DNA of 64,000 nucleotides. It comes from Agromyces sp. Leaf222. Lineage in GTDB: Bacteria > Actinomycetota > Actinomycetes > Actinomycetales > Microbacteriaceae. Positions 34,480-42,630 of this stretch are shown here, piece after piece. Within the stretch, counting starts at the first letter, position 1; each line of letters opens with the position of its first letter. Both the position numbers and the translations under genes were made by a program. The stretch spans positions 1,859,651-1,923,650 of the forward strand of contig NZ_LMKQ01000001.1 in the NCBI RefSeq assembly GCF_001421565.1, given 5' to 3'. The notes below the pieces were generated by a model. The model saw only the letters and a list, made by a program, of their open reading frames with translations, was not told where the DNA came from and did no database searches.

Positions 34480-34520
34480 CCTGAGCTCCTCACCCCTACA
34501 CTTGGGGTGAGGAGCTCAGG
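34480..34520. terminator. 17-bp perfect inverted repeat between rplS and lepB (terminator and/or promoter element)
   Basis: CCTGAGCTCCTCACCCC (34480-34496), 7-nt loop TACACTT, exact reverse complement at 34504-34520. There is no U-tract after it, but the stem is strong enough to act as a terminator-like or mRNA-protecting 3' hairpin for rplS. The loop spells TACACT (34497-34502), a TAnnnT -10, with TTCGAC (34475-34480) 16 bp upstream as a possible -35; the lepB ATG follows at 34528. Confidence 0.7.
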
Positions 34521-34527
34521 CGGTTAA

Positions 34528-35283
34528 ATGACAGAAGAAATCAGCACCACTCGTATCGACGACGAGCGGTCCTCGTCGAACCGCCGCAAGCGAGGGGCCC
34601 TGCTCTTCCTGCGAGATCTTCTGGTCATCTTCGTGGTGGCCGTCCTCGTCTCGTTCCTGATCAAGACGTTCCTGATCCGGTCGTTCTTCATTCCGTCGGA
34701 GTCGATGGAGTTGACGCTCGTCAAGGACGACCGCATCATCGTCAACCAGCTCGTGCCGGGCGTCACGCCCCTCGAGCGCGGCGACGTCGTCGTGTTCAAG
34801 GATCCCGGCGGATGGCTGCCGGCGCGCGTCGAGCCCGAGACCCCGCCGCTCGCGGCCGCGGTCGACTGGTTCCTCGCGTTCGTCGGGCTCTCCGCCCCCG
34901 ACTCGAACGACCACCTCGTCAAGCGCGTCATCGGACTGCCGGGCGATCACGTCACGTGCTGCAACGCGCTGGGCCAGATGAGCGTCAACGGCGTGCCGCT
35001 CGACGAACCGTACGTGGTGCTGCCCGCCGGCGACACCAAGGTCTCGCGCGACGACTTCGACCAGGTCGTGCCAGAGGGCTCGCTCTGGGTCATGGGCGAC
35101 AATCGCTACAACTCCAAGGACTCGCGCTACAACGCCGACACGCCCCTCAAGGGCTTCGTGCCCATCGAGAACGTCGTCGGCCGAGCGTTCGTCGTGAGCT
35201 GGCCGGTGTCGCACTGGGCGTGGCTCGGCAACTACCCCGAGACGTTCGACGGCGTCGACGAGGCCGCAGAGGGCGGCGACTGA
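34528..35283 (+). CDS. lepB: Signal peptidase I
   Basis: 251 residues. One N-terminal membrane segment (LLVILFVVAVLVSFLIKTFLI region, about residues 28-50). Catalytic Ser in FFIPSESMELTL, catalytic Lys in KRVIGLPGDHV, and box E MGDNRYNSKDSR. It cleaves Sec and Tat signal peptides at the outer face of the membrane. It starts the lepB-rnhB-DUF2469 run. There is no Shine-Dalgarno of note; the promoter is probably inside the inverted repeat just upstream. Confidence 0.96.
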   Translation: MTEEISTTRIDDERSSSNRRKRGALLFLRDLLVIFVVAVLVSFLIKTFLIRSFFIPSESMELTLVKDDRIIVNQLVPGVTPLERGDVVVFKDPGGWLPARVEPETPPLAAAVDWFLAFVGLSAPDSNDHLVKRVIGLPGDHVTCCNALGQMSVNGVPLDEPYVVLPAGDTKVSRDDFDQVVPEGSLWVMGDNRYNSKDSRYNADTPLKGFVPIENVVGRAFVVSWPVSHWAWLGNYPETFDGVDEAAEGGD

Positions 35284-35284
35284 C

Positions 35285-35986
35285 GTGGCTCCGGCCGCCA
35301 TCCCGAACCTCAAGGTCGAACGCGAGCTCTTCGAGTCCGGAGCTCCGGTCGTGCTCGCCTGCGACGAGGTGGGGCGCGGCGCGCTCGCCGGGCCGGTCGC
35401 GGTGGGCCTCGTCGTCATCGATCCGTCGGTGCGGCGCATGCCGACGGGCCTCCGCGACTCGAAGCTGCTCACCGAGCCCAAGCGCGAGCTCATGGCGCCG
35501 CGCGCCGGGGCGTGGGTACGCGCCTGGGCGGTCGGCGAGGCATCCGCTGCCGAGATCGACGAGCTCGGCATCATGGCCTGCCTCGGCCTGGCGGGTGCCA
35601 GGGCGCTCACCGCGCTCCGAGCAACCGAAGAGGCTGCGGGCACCGGGGGCGAACTCGACGACGCGCCGCTCGTGCTCGACGGCAATCACGACTGGCTGAG
35701 CCGGGCGATCGACCACCGCGCGCGCGTCAGCACCCGCATCAAGGCCGACCGCGACTGCGCGTCGGTCGCCGCGGCATCCGTGCTCGCGAAGGTGCACCGC
35801 GACCGACTCATGCACACGGCCCATCACGAGCTGCCGCTGTACGCCTGGAACGAGAACAAGGGCTACTCCAGTCGCGCGCACTTCGACGCGATCGCCGAGC
35901 ACGGGCCGAGCGGCCTGCATCGGCGAACCTGGCTGCACGAGCGTCCCGTCGAGGCGCCCGCGCTCTTCGACCTCGGCGTAGGATGA
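35285..35986 (+). CDS. rnhB: Ribonuclease HII
   Basis: 233 residues from GTG, 1 bp after lepB. Catalytic acidic motif ACDEVGRGALAGPV near residue 25, the GLRDSKLL segment, the KADRDCASVAAASVLAKVHRD motif and the C-terminal NKGYSSRAHFDAI. It cleaves RNA in RNA-DNA hybrids and at single ribonucleotides. Its stop overlaps the next gene (ATGA). Confidence 0.96.
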   Translation: MAPAAIPNLKVERELFESGAPVVLACDEVGRGALAGPVAVGLVVIDPSVRRMPTGLRDSKLLTEPKRELMAPRAGAWVRAWAVGEASAAEIDELGIMACLGLAGARALTALRATEEAAGTGGELDDAPLVLDGNHDWLSRAIDHRARVSTRIKADRDCASVAAASVLAKVHRDRLMHTAHHELPLYAWNENKGYSSRAHFDAIAEHGPSGLHRRTWLHERPVEAPALFDLGVG

Positions 35987-36315
35987 ATCCGATGGATGAC
36001 GACGAATTCGAAGACTACGACCGCGAGGTCGAGCTTGCCCTGTACCGCGAGTACCGCGACATCGTTTCGCAGTTCAAGTTCGTGGTCGAGACCGAGCGTC
36101 GCTTCTACCTCGCGAACGAGGTCGAGCTCGTCCGTCGCGACACCGAGCACGACTTCTACTTCGAGCTCACCATGAAAGACGTCTGGGTCTGGGACGTCTA
36201 CCGGGCCGATCGCTTCGTCAAGTCCGTGCGCGTGCTCACCTTCAAGGACGTCAACGTCGAAGAGCTCGCGACGCGCGAGTTCGAGCTGCCGAAGGAACTC
36301 GCGCTCGACGAGTAG
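35983..36315 (+). CDS. DUF2469 family protein
   Basis: 110 residues from ATG at 35983 (ATGA overlap with rnhB); ATG at 35992 is an alternative. ELALYREYRDIVSQFKFVVETERRFYLANEVEL is the actinobacterial DUF2469 signature, followed by an FYFELTMKDVWVWDVYRADRFVKSVRV strand-rich part. Always found between rnhB and yraN in actinobacteria; function unknown, with an RNA or nucleic-acid context suggested only by neighbours. Confidence 0.9.
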   Translation: MNPMDDDEFEDYDREVELALYREYRDIVSQFKFVVETERRFYLANEVELVRRDTEHDFYFELTMKDVWVWDVYRADRFVKSVRVLTFKDVNVEELATREFELPKELALDE

Positions 36316-36446
36316 TCCGGTCGGGCCCCGAGCGTCCTGACACCCGCCCTCCACAGGCGCGCTGAACGAGCGGTTCGTGCACCTCGCGTCGATCCCCGGA
36401 TTCGCTCCTCGCCGCCACCGCCACGCTGGTCGTGGAGGTGGTGCTG

Positions 36447-36803
36447 GTGGCCCACAATGCAGAACTCGGTCGGCGAGGCGAACAACTCGCGGTCGACCAT
36501 CTGGAATCGCGCGGACTGCGCGTGATCGACCGCAACTGGCGATGCTCGGTCGGCGAGATCGACATCGTCGCGCGCGACGGCGACGCGACGGTCTTCATCG
36601 AGGTGAAGACCCGCACGTCGCACGACTACGGGCATCCGTTCGAGGCGATCACGCCCGCGAAGCTGTCGCGGTTGCGGCGGCTGGCGGTCGCCTGGTGCGA
36701 GGCGACGGATGCCGCGGCTCCGCGCATCCGCATCGACGCCGTCGCCGTGCTCGCCCCCGACGACGCGCCCGCGCTGATCGAGCATCTCGAGGGCGTCTGC
36801 TGA
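36447..36803 (+). CDS. yraN: YraN family putative endonuclease (UPF0102)
   Basis: 118 residues from GTG at 36447, chosen because GGAGG (36434-36438) is 8 bp upstream. The nuclease-like core GEIDIVARDGDATVFIEVKTRTS (Asp-...-Glu-x-Lys, PD-(D/E)xK type) is intact. It overlaps comM (TGATG). The yraN-comM-dprA order suggests a role in DNA uptake or recombination. The 131 bp before it show nothing I can assign. Confidence 0.92.
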   Translation: MAHNAELGRRGEQLAVDHLESRGLRVIDRNWRCSVGEIDIVARDGDATVFIEVKTRTSHDYGHPFEAITPAKLSRLRRLAVAWCEATDAAAPRIRIDAVAVLAPDDAPALIEHLEGVC

Positions 36804-38341
36804 TGACCGTCGCCAGAACCCACGCCGTCGCGCTGCTCGGCCTCACGGGGTCCATCGTCGAGGTCGAAGCCGACCTGTCCGCCCAACTCCCGGGATTCTC
36901 GATCATCGGCCTGCCCGACGCCGCCCTCGCCGAGGCGAGGGAGCGCGTGCGCGCCGCGGCCGTCAACGCCGGGTGCCCGCTGCCGCAGCGCAAGCTCACC
37001 GTGAACCTCTCGCCCGCCGCGCTTCCGAAGCACGGGTCGGGGTTCGATCTCGCGATCGCCGTCGCGTGCCTTGCTGCCGCTGGTGAGGTCTCGATCGAGT
37101 CGGTCGCCCGCGTGGTGCACCTCGGCGAGCTCGGCCTCGACGGGCGGCTGCGGCCGATCGACGGCATCCTGCCGGCCGTGCTCGCGGCCGTCAGGGCGGG
37201 CCACCGCACGGTCATGGTGCCGAAGGCCAACGCCGACGAGGCGTCGCTGGTGCCCGAGGTCGAGATCATCGGCGTCGTCTCGCTGCTCGATGCGGCGATC
37301 CACCACGGCGGGGCGTTCGAGGTGCGCGACGTCGCGGCCGTTCCGCTGGTGCGGGTCGAGCAGGTCGGCACCGTCGAGGCCTCGGGCGACCTCGCCGACG
37401 TCGCGGGCAACACCGACGCGATCGATGCGCTCCTCACCGCCGCCGCCGGCGGGCACCATCTGTCGCTGATCGGCCCGCCCGGAGCGGGCAAGACCATGCT
37501 CGCGTCGAGGCTGCCCGGCATCCTGCCCGACCTCGACGCCGATGCCGCGCTCGAGGTGTCCTGCTTGCGCTCGCTCTCGGGGCGGCCGGTCGGGTCGGGG
37601 CTGTCGTTCCGTCCGCCCTTCGAGGCGCCCCACCACACGGCGACCGCCGCGGCCATGGTCGGCGGCGGCAGCCGGCTCATCCGGCCCGGGGCCGCCGCGC
37701 GGGCGTCGCACGGAGTGCTCTTCCTCGACGAGGCCCCCGAGTTCCCGTCGGCCGTGCTCGACGTACTGCGACAGCCGCTCGAGTCCGGCACGATCAGCAT
37801 CCACCGGGCGAACGCGGTCGCGAGCTTTCCCGCCCGCTTCCAGCTCGTGATCGCGGCCAACCCCTGCCCGTGCGGGCTCGACGGCACGGCCGAGTGCACC
37901 TGCCCGCCGAACATGCGTCGCCGGTACCTCGGGCGCATCTCCGGGCCGCTGCTCGACCGCATCGACCTGCAACTGAGGGTGCCGAGGGTCACCGCGCCGA
38001 GTCTCCGCCTCGCCCGAGAGCAGCCGGGCATGACCAGTGCCGAGGCGAGGGCGAAGGTCGCCGCGGCCCGAGCCGTCGCCGCGGAACGACTCCGCGGCAC
38101 GCCGTGGCGCACGAATGCGCAGATGCCCGGGCCGTGGCTCAGGGGAGCGGGTGGACTCCATCCCGGCGGCCGTGCCACGGTGTCGCTGGATCGCTCGCTC
38201 GAGCGCGGCGGCATCACGATGCGCGGCTACGACCGAGTGCTGAAGACCGCGTGGACCCTGGCGGACCTCGACGGCGCGGGCACGCCCGACGCGAACCACA
38301 TCGGCCACGCGCTCTACTTCCGACAGGGCATCGCCCGATGA
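36803..38341 (+). CDS. comM: YifB/ComM family Mg-chelatase-like AAA+ ATPase
   Basis: 512 residues. N-terminal Lon-protease-like domain (IVEVEADLSAQLPGFSIIGLPD ... NLSPAALPKHGSGFDLAIA), Walker A GPPGAGKTMLASRLPG (about residue 220), Walker B VLFLDEAPEF, zinc-binding NPCPCGLDGTAECTCPP and a C-terminal helical domain. In transformable bacteria ComM is a helicase that extends branch migration during integration of incoming DNA. Coupled to dprA by an ATGA overlap. Confidence 0.94.
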   Translation: MTVARTHAVALLGLTGSIVEVEADLSAQLPGFSIIGLPDAALAEARERVRAAAVNAGCPLPQRKLTVNLSPAALPKHGSGFDLAIAVACLAAAGEVSIESVARVVHLGELGLDGRLRPIDGILPAVLAAVRAGHRTVMVPKANADEASLVPEVEIIGVVSLLDAAIHHGGAFEVRDVAAVPLVRVEQVGTVEASGDLADVAGNTDAIDALLTAAAGGHHLSLIGPPGAGKTMLASRLPGILPDLDADAALEVSCLRSLSGRPVGSGLSFRPPFEAPHHTATAAAMVGGGSRLIRPGAAARASHGVLFLDEAPEFPSAVLDVLRQPLESGTISIHRANAVASFPARFQLVIAANPCPCGLDGTAECTCPPNMRRRYLGRISGPLLDRIDLQLRVPRVTAPSLRLAREQPGMTSAEARAKVAAARAVAAERLRGTPWRTNAQMPGPWLRGAGGLHPGGRATVSLDRSLERGGITMRGYDRVLKTAWTLADLDGAGTPDANHIGHALYFRQGIAR

Positions 38342-39672
38342 GTGCGGTCGAGCGCGCCGCGCGGCACCTGCGGCAGGAGTTCTCCGCGGTCCGGCGCGGT
38401 GTGCTGCGTTCCGGCGACGAAACGGTCGGGCACCTCGACGATGAGCCGGTCACACCGCAAGAGGAGCCGAGCACGGCGGCCTTCGCCCGGGCCCTGCTCG
38501 GCACGCTCGCCGAGCCCGGTGACGGAACCCTCGGCCGCATCGTCGCCGCACTCGGCGCGGTGCGAACGGCCGACCTCCTGCTCGGCACTGCGTCCGCCGA
38601 CCTGGTGGCGGTGGACCGCCTCGTCGCCGAGACCCGTGACGCTGGGGAGTCGCTCTCGGCGAGCGACCTCGAGAACGGCCTTGCACGTTGGACCCCGCGC
38701 ATCGACCACGGCGCCTTCGTGCGCGGCATCGCCCAGGCGCAGCGCGTCGGAGCGGTGTTCATCGCGCCCGGCGACGCATGCTGGCCGGTCGGCGTCGACG
38801 ACCTGGGCGTTCACGCACCGCTCGGCCTCTGGGTTCGCGGCGATCCGTGGCACCTGCGGTCGCGGATCCCGTCGGTCGCCCTGGTCGGGGCGCGCGCCGC
38901 GACCGGGTACGGCGAGCACATGACGATGGAGCTCTCGGCCGGACTCGTCGATCGGGGGTTCGCCGTCGTCTCCGGCGGCGCCTACGGCATCGACGGCATG
39001 GCCCACCGATCCGCGCTGGCGAGCGGCGGAACGACCATCGCCTTCCTCGCGGGCGGCGTCGATCGGTTCTACCCCGTCGGACACGACGGGCTCCTGCAGC
39101 GCATCACCGAGACCGGAGCGGTCGTCTCCGAGTTGCCGTGCGGCGCTTCGCCGACGAAATGGCGCTTCCTCCAACGCAACCGGCTCATCGCGGCAGCCAG
39201 CGCGGCGACGGTCGTGCTCGAGGCGGGCGCACGTTCGGGATCGCTCAACACGGCGGCGCACGCGGCGGCGCTCGGGCGTCCGCTCGGCGCGCTGCCCGGG
39301 CCGGTCACGAGTCCGGCGTCGGCAGGATGCCACCGGCTCCTGCGCGAGTTCGACGCGGTGTGCATCGTGAACGCCGAGCAGGTCGTCGAGCTGGTCGGCG
39401 CCATCGAGCCGCCGACGATCGACGAGTCGACGACCCGTGATGCCCGGGCGACCCGAGACCGGGATGCCGGCCCCGACTCGGGGAGTGCCGCTCCGGAGGA
39501 GCTGCGTGTGCTCGACGCGCTCAGCACTCGGGCGCAGCGCGACGTCGCAGACCTGGCACGGCGCAGCGGACTCGGAACAGGGGAGGTCATGGCGGTGCTC
39601 GGCGTGCTCGAACTCGACGGCATCGCGGTGCACCGGGCCGACGGCTGGGTGCGTCGGCGACGCGCCTCATGA
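38338..39672 (+). CDS. dprA: DNA-processing protein DprA
   Basis: 444 residues from ATG at 38338. The N-terminal SAM-like region is followed by the Rossmann core: VALVGARAATGYGEHMT, SGGAYGIDGMAHRSALASGG, AGGVDRFYPVGHDGL, ELPCGASPTKWRFLQRNRLIAAAS, VLEAGARSGSLNTAAHAAALGRPLGALPGPVTSP. A C-terminal winged-helix-like region (LDALSTRAQRDVADLARRSG...) ends the protein. It loads RecA on single-stranded DNA; in non-competent species it is retained with unclear function. Confidence 0.94.
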   Translation: MSAVERAARHLRQEFSAVRRGVLRSGDETVGHLDDEPVTPQEEPSTAAFARALLGTLAEPGDGTLGRIVAALGAVRTADLLLGTASADLVAVDRLVAETRDAGESLSASDLENGLARWTPRIDHGAFVRGIAQAQRVGAVFIAPGDACWPVGVDDLGVHAPLGLWVRGDPWHLRSRIPSVALVGARAATGYGEHMTMELSAGLVDRGFAVVSGGAYGIDGMAHRSALASGGTTIAFLAGGVDRFYPVGHDGLLQRITETGAVVSELPCGASPTKWRFLQRNRLIAAASAATVVLEAGARSGSLNTAAHAAALGRPLGALPGPVTSPASAGCHRLLREFDAVCIVNAEQVVELVGAIEPPTIDESTTRDARATRDRDAGPDSGSAAPEELRVLDALSTRAQRDVADLARRSGLGTGEVMAVLGVLELDGIAVHRADGWVRRRRAS

Positions 39673-39723
39673 CGCGCGGGCACGGTGACGGAGGCAGGCC
39701 GTAGGCTTTCGACGGAGGTGGCC

Positions 39724-40629
39724 ATGGCCGTACAGCTCGGCAGGTATCCCGAGGCGAGGCACGTCATCGCCCACGTCAGCGACACGCATCTGCTCGACGG
39801 TGGCGCCCTGCTCGGCGGCGAGGCCGACACCGTCGAGGCCCTCGCGCACACTGCGTCGCAGCTCGCCCTGCTCGGCACCGACCTCGACGCGATCGTCGTC
39901 ACCGGCGACGTCGCCGACCTCGGCGAGCCCGACGCCTACCGGCGCGTGCGAGCAGTGCTCGAGCCGCTCGCCGCCGACGCCGAGGCCGAGCTCGTCTGGG
40001 TCATGGGCAACCACGACGAGCGAGATGCCTTCCGTGTCGCCCTGCTCGACGTCGCCCCGCAGGGCGACACGCCCGTCAACCACGTCGTCGACGTCGGCGG
40101 CGTCCGGGTCATCGCGCTCGACTCGAGCGTCCCGGGCTACCATCACGGGGCGCTCGAGCCGCAGACCCTCGAATGGCTCGACGCGGTGCTCTGCGAACCC
40201 GCCCCGTTCGGCACGGTCCTCGCCCTGCATCACGCGCCGATCCCCACGCCGATCGCGCTCATGGACGTGCTCGAGCTCCAAGGGCAAGACGGGCTCGCCG
40301 AGGTCGTTCGCGGGCGCGAGGTCAGGCTCATCCTCGGCGGGCACCTCCACTACGCGACGAACGGCAGTTTCGCCGGCATCCCGGTGGCCGTCGCCGGGGC
40401 CACCGCGTACACCCTCGACGTCGCAGCCTCGGCTCGCAAGCTCGTGGGCGTCGACGGCGGGCGGTCATTCACCCTCGTGCACCTCTTCGACGAGCACGTG
40501 GTGACCTCCGTCGTGCCGGTCGGCCCGCATCGGGTCGTCGCCGGCTTCGGCGAGGAATTCCTCGACGAGATCGAGGCCCTCGGCCCGGCAGAGCGCCTCG
40601 AGCGCTTCTCACGGAAGCGCTCGGGCTGA
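39724..40629 (+). CDS. Calcineurin-like metallophosphoesterase (CpdA-like)
   Basis: 301 residues from ATG at 39724 with GGAGG 6 bp upstream and TAGGCT (39702-39707) as a probable -10. Metal-binding motifs: HVSDTHLLDGG, VVTGDVADLGEPDAY, WVMGNHDERDAF, ALHHAPIPTP and ILGGHLHYATNG. Class III cyclic-nucleotide phosphodiesterase-like; 3',5'-cAMP or another phosphoester is the likely substrate. Followed by xerC. Confidence 0.88.
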   Translation: MAVQLGRYPEARHVIAHVSDTHLLDGGALLGGEADTVEALAHTASQLALLGTDLDAIVVTGDVADLGEPDAYRRVRAVLEPLAADAEAELVWVMGNHDERDAFRVALLDVAPQGDTPVNHVVDVGGVRVIALDSSVPGYHHGALEPQTLEWLDAVLCEPAPFGTVLALHHAPIPTPIALMDVLELQGQDGLAEVVRGREVRLILGGHLHYATNGSFAGIPVAVAGATAYTLDVAASARKLVGVDGGRSFTLVHLFDEHVVTSVVPVGPHRVVAGFGEEFLDEIEALGPAERLERFSRKRSG

Positions 40630-40684
40630 TCCGCCGTTCTGGCGCGCCTTCGCATCCGCCGCGCGCGGGGCGGTGCAGGCTGGC

Positions 40685-41677
40685 ATGGTGATGGGGCTCG
40701 ACGCCGTCCTCGCGGACTACCTCGCGCACGTGAAGACGGAGCGCGGATACTCGGCGCACACGCTCGCCGCCTATGCGGGCGACCTCGGCGATCTCCTCTC
40801 CTTCGCCGAGTCGCGCGGCGTGACCGACCCGGTCGGCATCGACCTCGCGCTCCTCCGCGACTGGCTGTGGGTGGCGACCGAGCGCGACCTCGCGCGAGCC
40901 AGCATCGCCAGGCGTGCGGCATCCGCTCGCGGCTTCACCTCGTGGCTCTCGAGGCAGGGCATCGTCGAGGTCGACCACGGAACACGGTTGAAGGCGCCAC
41001 GGGCGTTGCGCACGCTGCCGCGGGTCGTCTCGCAGACGGCACTCGAAGGGGCGATCGCCCGCCTCGAGGGGCGGGCGGCCGACGGCGATCCGATCGCCGA
41101 GCGGGATGTCGCGATCGCCGAACTTCTCTACGCGTCGGCCCTGCGCGTCTCGGAGCTCGTCGGACTCGACCTCCCCGACGTCGATCGCGAGCGTCGAACG
41201 GTCCGCGTCATGGGCAAGGGCTCGAAGGAGCGAGTGGTGCCGTACGGGGCTCCGGCCGCGCGAGCGATCGACCGCTATCTCGAGCATGCGCGACCCGCCA
41301 TCGTCGCGGGGCTCGCCGCGCAGCTTCCGGCAGCCGATCAGGTCGGCCGCGAACGAGTTCCCGCCGCGTCCGCGACGACGCCTCGACGTGAGCCCGACCG
41401 GGCCGCGATGCTGCTCGGCATCCGCGGCGCGCGCATGGGGGTGCGCAGCGTGTACCGGCTCGTCGCCGGCATGCTCGAGGAGATCCCGGGCACCGGTCCG
41501 AGCGGGCCGCACGCACTGCGGCACACGGCGGCGACGCACCTGCTCGACGGGGGCGCTGACCTCCGAGCGGTGCAGGAGTTCCTCGGCCACGCGAGCCTCG
41601 GCACGACGCAGATCTACACGCACGTCTCCGCCGAGCGACTGAAGCAGAGCTACCGCACGGCGCATCCGCGCGCCTGA
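40685..41677 (+). CDS. xerC: Tyrosine recombinase XerC
   Basis: 330 residues. N-terminal SAM-like core-binding domain (LADYLAHVKTERGYSAHTLAAYAGDLG), catalytic Arg in ASALRVSELVGLDL, Lys in VMGKGSKERVVP, HxxR in GPHALRHTAATHLLDGG, His in EFLGHASLGTTQIYTHV with the nucleophilic Tyr. An insertion of about 30 residues (around nt 41330-41400) between the Lys region and the HxxR box is longer than in E. coli. It resolves chromosome dimers at dif with XerD. Position before rpsB is common in actinobacteria. Confidence 0.94.
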   Translation: MVMGLDAVLADYLAHVKTERGYSAHTLAAYAGDLGDLLSFAESRGVTDPVGIDLALLRDWLWVATERDLARASIARRAASARGFTSWLSRQGIVEVDHGTRLKAPRALRTLPRVVSQTALEGAIARLEGRAADGDPIAERDVAIAELLYASALRVSELVGLDLPDVDRERRTVRVMGKGSKERVVPYGAPAARAIDRYLEHARPAIVAGLAAQLPAADQVGRERVPAASATTPRREPDRAAMLLGIRGARMGVRSVYRLVAGMLEEIPGTGPSGPHALRHTAATHLLDGGADLRAVQEFLGHASLGTTQIYTHVSAERLKQSYRTAHPRA

Positions 41678-41699
41678 GCCACCGCGCGGGCCGCAGCGA

Positions 41700-42359
41700 T
41701 CACTGCGGAAGCAGCACGGCCCTCGGAACGCCGCCGAGGTAGAGCATGGGCGAGACGTACTCGCCGTGCAGGCGCACCCCGAGGTGCACGCAGCGATCTT
41801 CGCAGTGGCCGCCCGATGCCACCGCACCGATCGCCGAGCCGGCCGTGACGGCGTCTCCCTCGACGACGCTCGCGTCGACCGGCTCCATCGAACTCACGAG
41901 GCCGGCTCCGTGGTCGATCGAGACGACGGGGCGTCCGGCGACCATGCCCGCGAACGAGACGACCCCCTCGGCCGGCGCACGAACGGGTTCGCCGGACGAC
42001 GCTCGGAGGTCGACTCCGCGATGACCGGCCGCATACGGGGTCGCCGGGGCCCGGAACGGCGCCTCGACGAGGATCGGGGCCTCGGTGGGCCAGGCCCAGT
42101 CATCGCGGACGACCAACCCGTCTGCGTCGTCGGTCGCTCGCTCGGGCCCGAGCGCCACGATGGGCGCGATCGCGGAATGAGGCCGGCCCGCGGCATCCGT
42201 CACTCCCCGGTGTACGGGATCCGCGAACGCCCCACTGCCGGCGGGGGCGGTGATGGCGCAGACCACGGCCGTCGCGGTCAGGCGGAGCGCCATCGAGCGC
42301 CACCGACCGCGGGCAGTGCGGCGACCGGACCGTCGAACGGCGGGATCGGGCATCGTCAT
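41700..42359 (-). CDS. M23 family peptidase-like protein (LytM fold), probable secreted
   Basis: 219 residues from ATG at 42359 (a second ATG lies 6 bp on). A basic N-terminus and one hydrophobic stretch (LRLTATAVVCAITAPAG) give a signal peptide or anchor. The LytM core has HRGVDLRASSGEPVRAPAEGVVSFAG with the H-x3-D zinc ligands. The usual C-terminal HxH is changed: CVHLGVRL, where the second His is Gly. Such HxG forms occur in actinobacteria and may be inactive activators of amidases. It is divergent from rpsB and convergent with xerC. Confidence 0.82.
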   Translation of the reverse strand: MTMPDPAVRRSGRRTARGRWRSMALRLTATAVVCAITAPAGSGAFADPVHRGVTDAAGRPHSAIAPIVALGPERATDDADGLVVRDDWAWPTEAPILVEAPFRAPATPYAAGHRGVDLRASSGEPVRAPAEGVVSFAGMVAGRPVVSIDHGAGLVSSMEPVDASVVEGDAVTAGSAIGAVASGGHCEDRCVHLGVRLHGEYVSPMLYLGGVPRAVLLPQ

Positions 42360-42436
42360 GCCCCGATCGTCAGTGATCCCGAACGGCCGAGCGGCGTGCG
42401 CGGGCCGGTGCGGCACGCGTCGGCCCCCGCGCCGGG

Positions 42437-42465
42437 TTGGGGAGGACCGGTGCCGGTGCTAGACT
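42437..42465 (+). promoter_or_regulatory. Promoter of rpsB-tsf
   Basis: TTGGGG (42437-42442), 17-bp spacer, TAGACT (42460-42465): the clearest -35/-10 pair in the window. Predicted start about 42472, giving a leader of about 160 nt. Confidence 0.6.
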
Positions 42466-42471
42466 TTCGAG

Positions 42472-42630
42472 AGCACCCCGCGCGTCGGGGTGACTACGCG
42501 TGCCATTTCGGCAGACGACTCCACTCAGTCCAACTTCGGCTCTCACGAGCAGGAGGCGGCGGAGCCGTGCCGGGCACCAGGGCTCCGACCGCCGGTCGAA
42601 GCGTCAACTGAGAACAAAGGAGTACGGCTC
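42472..42630 (+). ncRNA. Structured 5' leader of rpsB
   Basis: Two hairpins are visible: CACCCCG-N5-CGGGGTG (42474-42492) and CGGAGCC ... GGCTCCG (42560-42566 with 42581-42587), the latter extended by GGCGG/CCGCC around it. AAAGGAG lies about 10 bp before the ATG. An autoregulatory S2 leader is possible but unproven for this phylum. Confidence 0.35.

Noticed and set aside
36316..36446. A possible tRNA or small RNA between DUF2469 and yraN (a GGTTCGTGC-like stretch)
   Set aside because: No cloverleaf can be folded; acceptor and anticodon arms are absent.
38338..41677. yraN-comM-dprA-xerC as evidence of a mobile or competence island
   Set aside because: This is the ordinary chromosomal order in actinobacteria.
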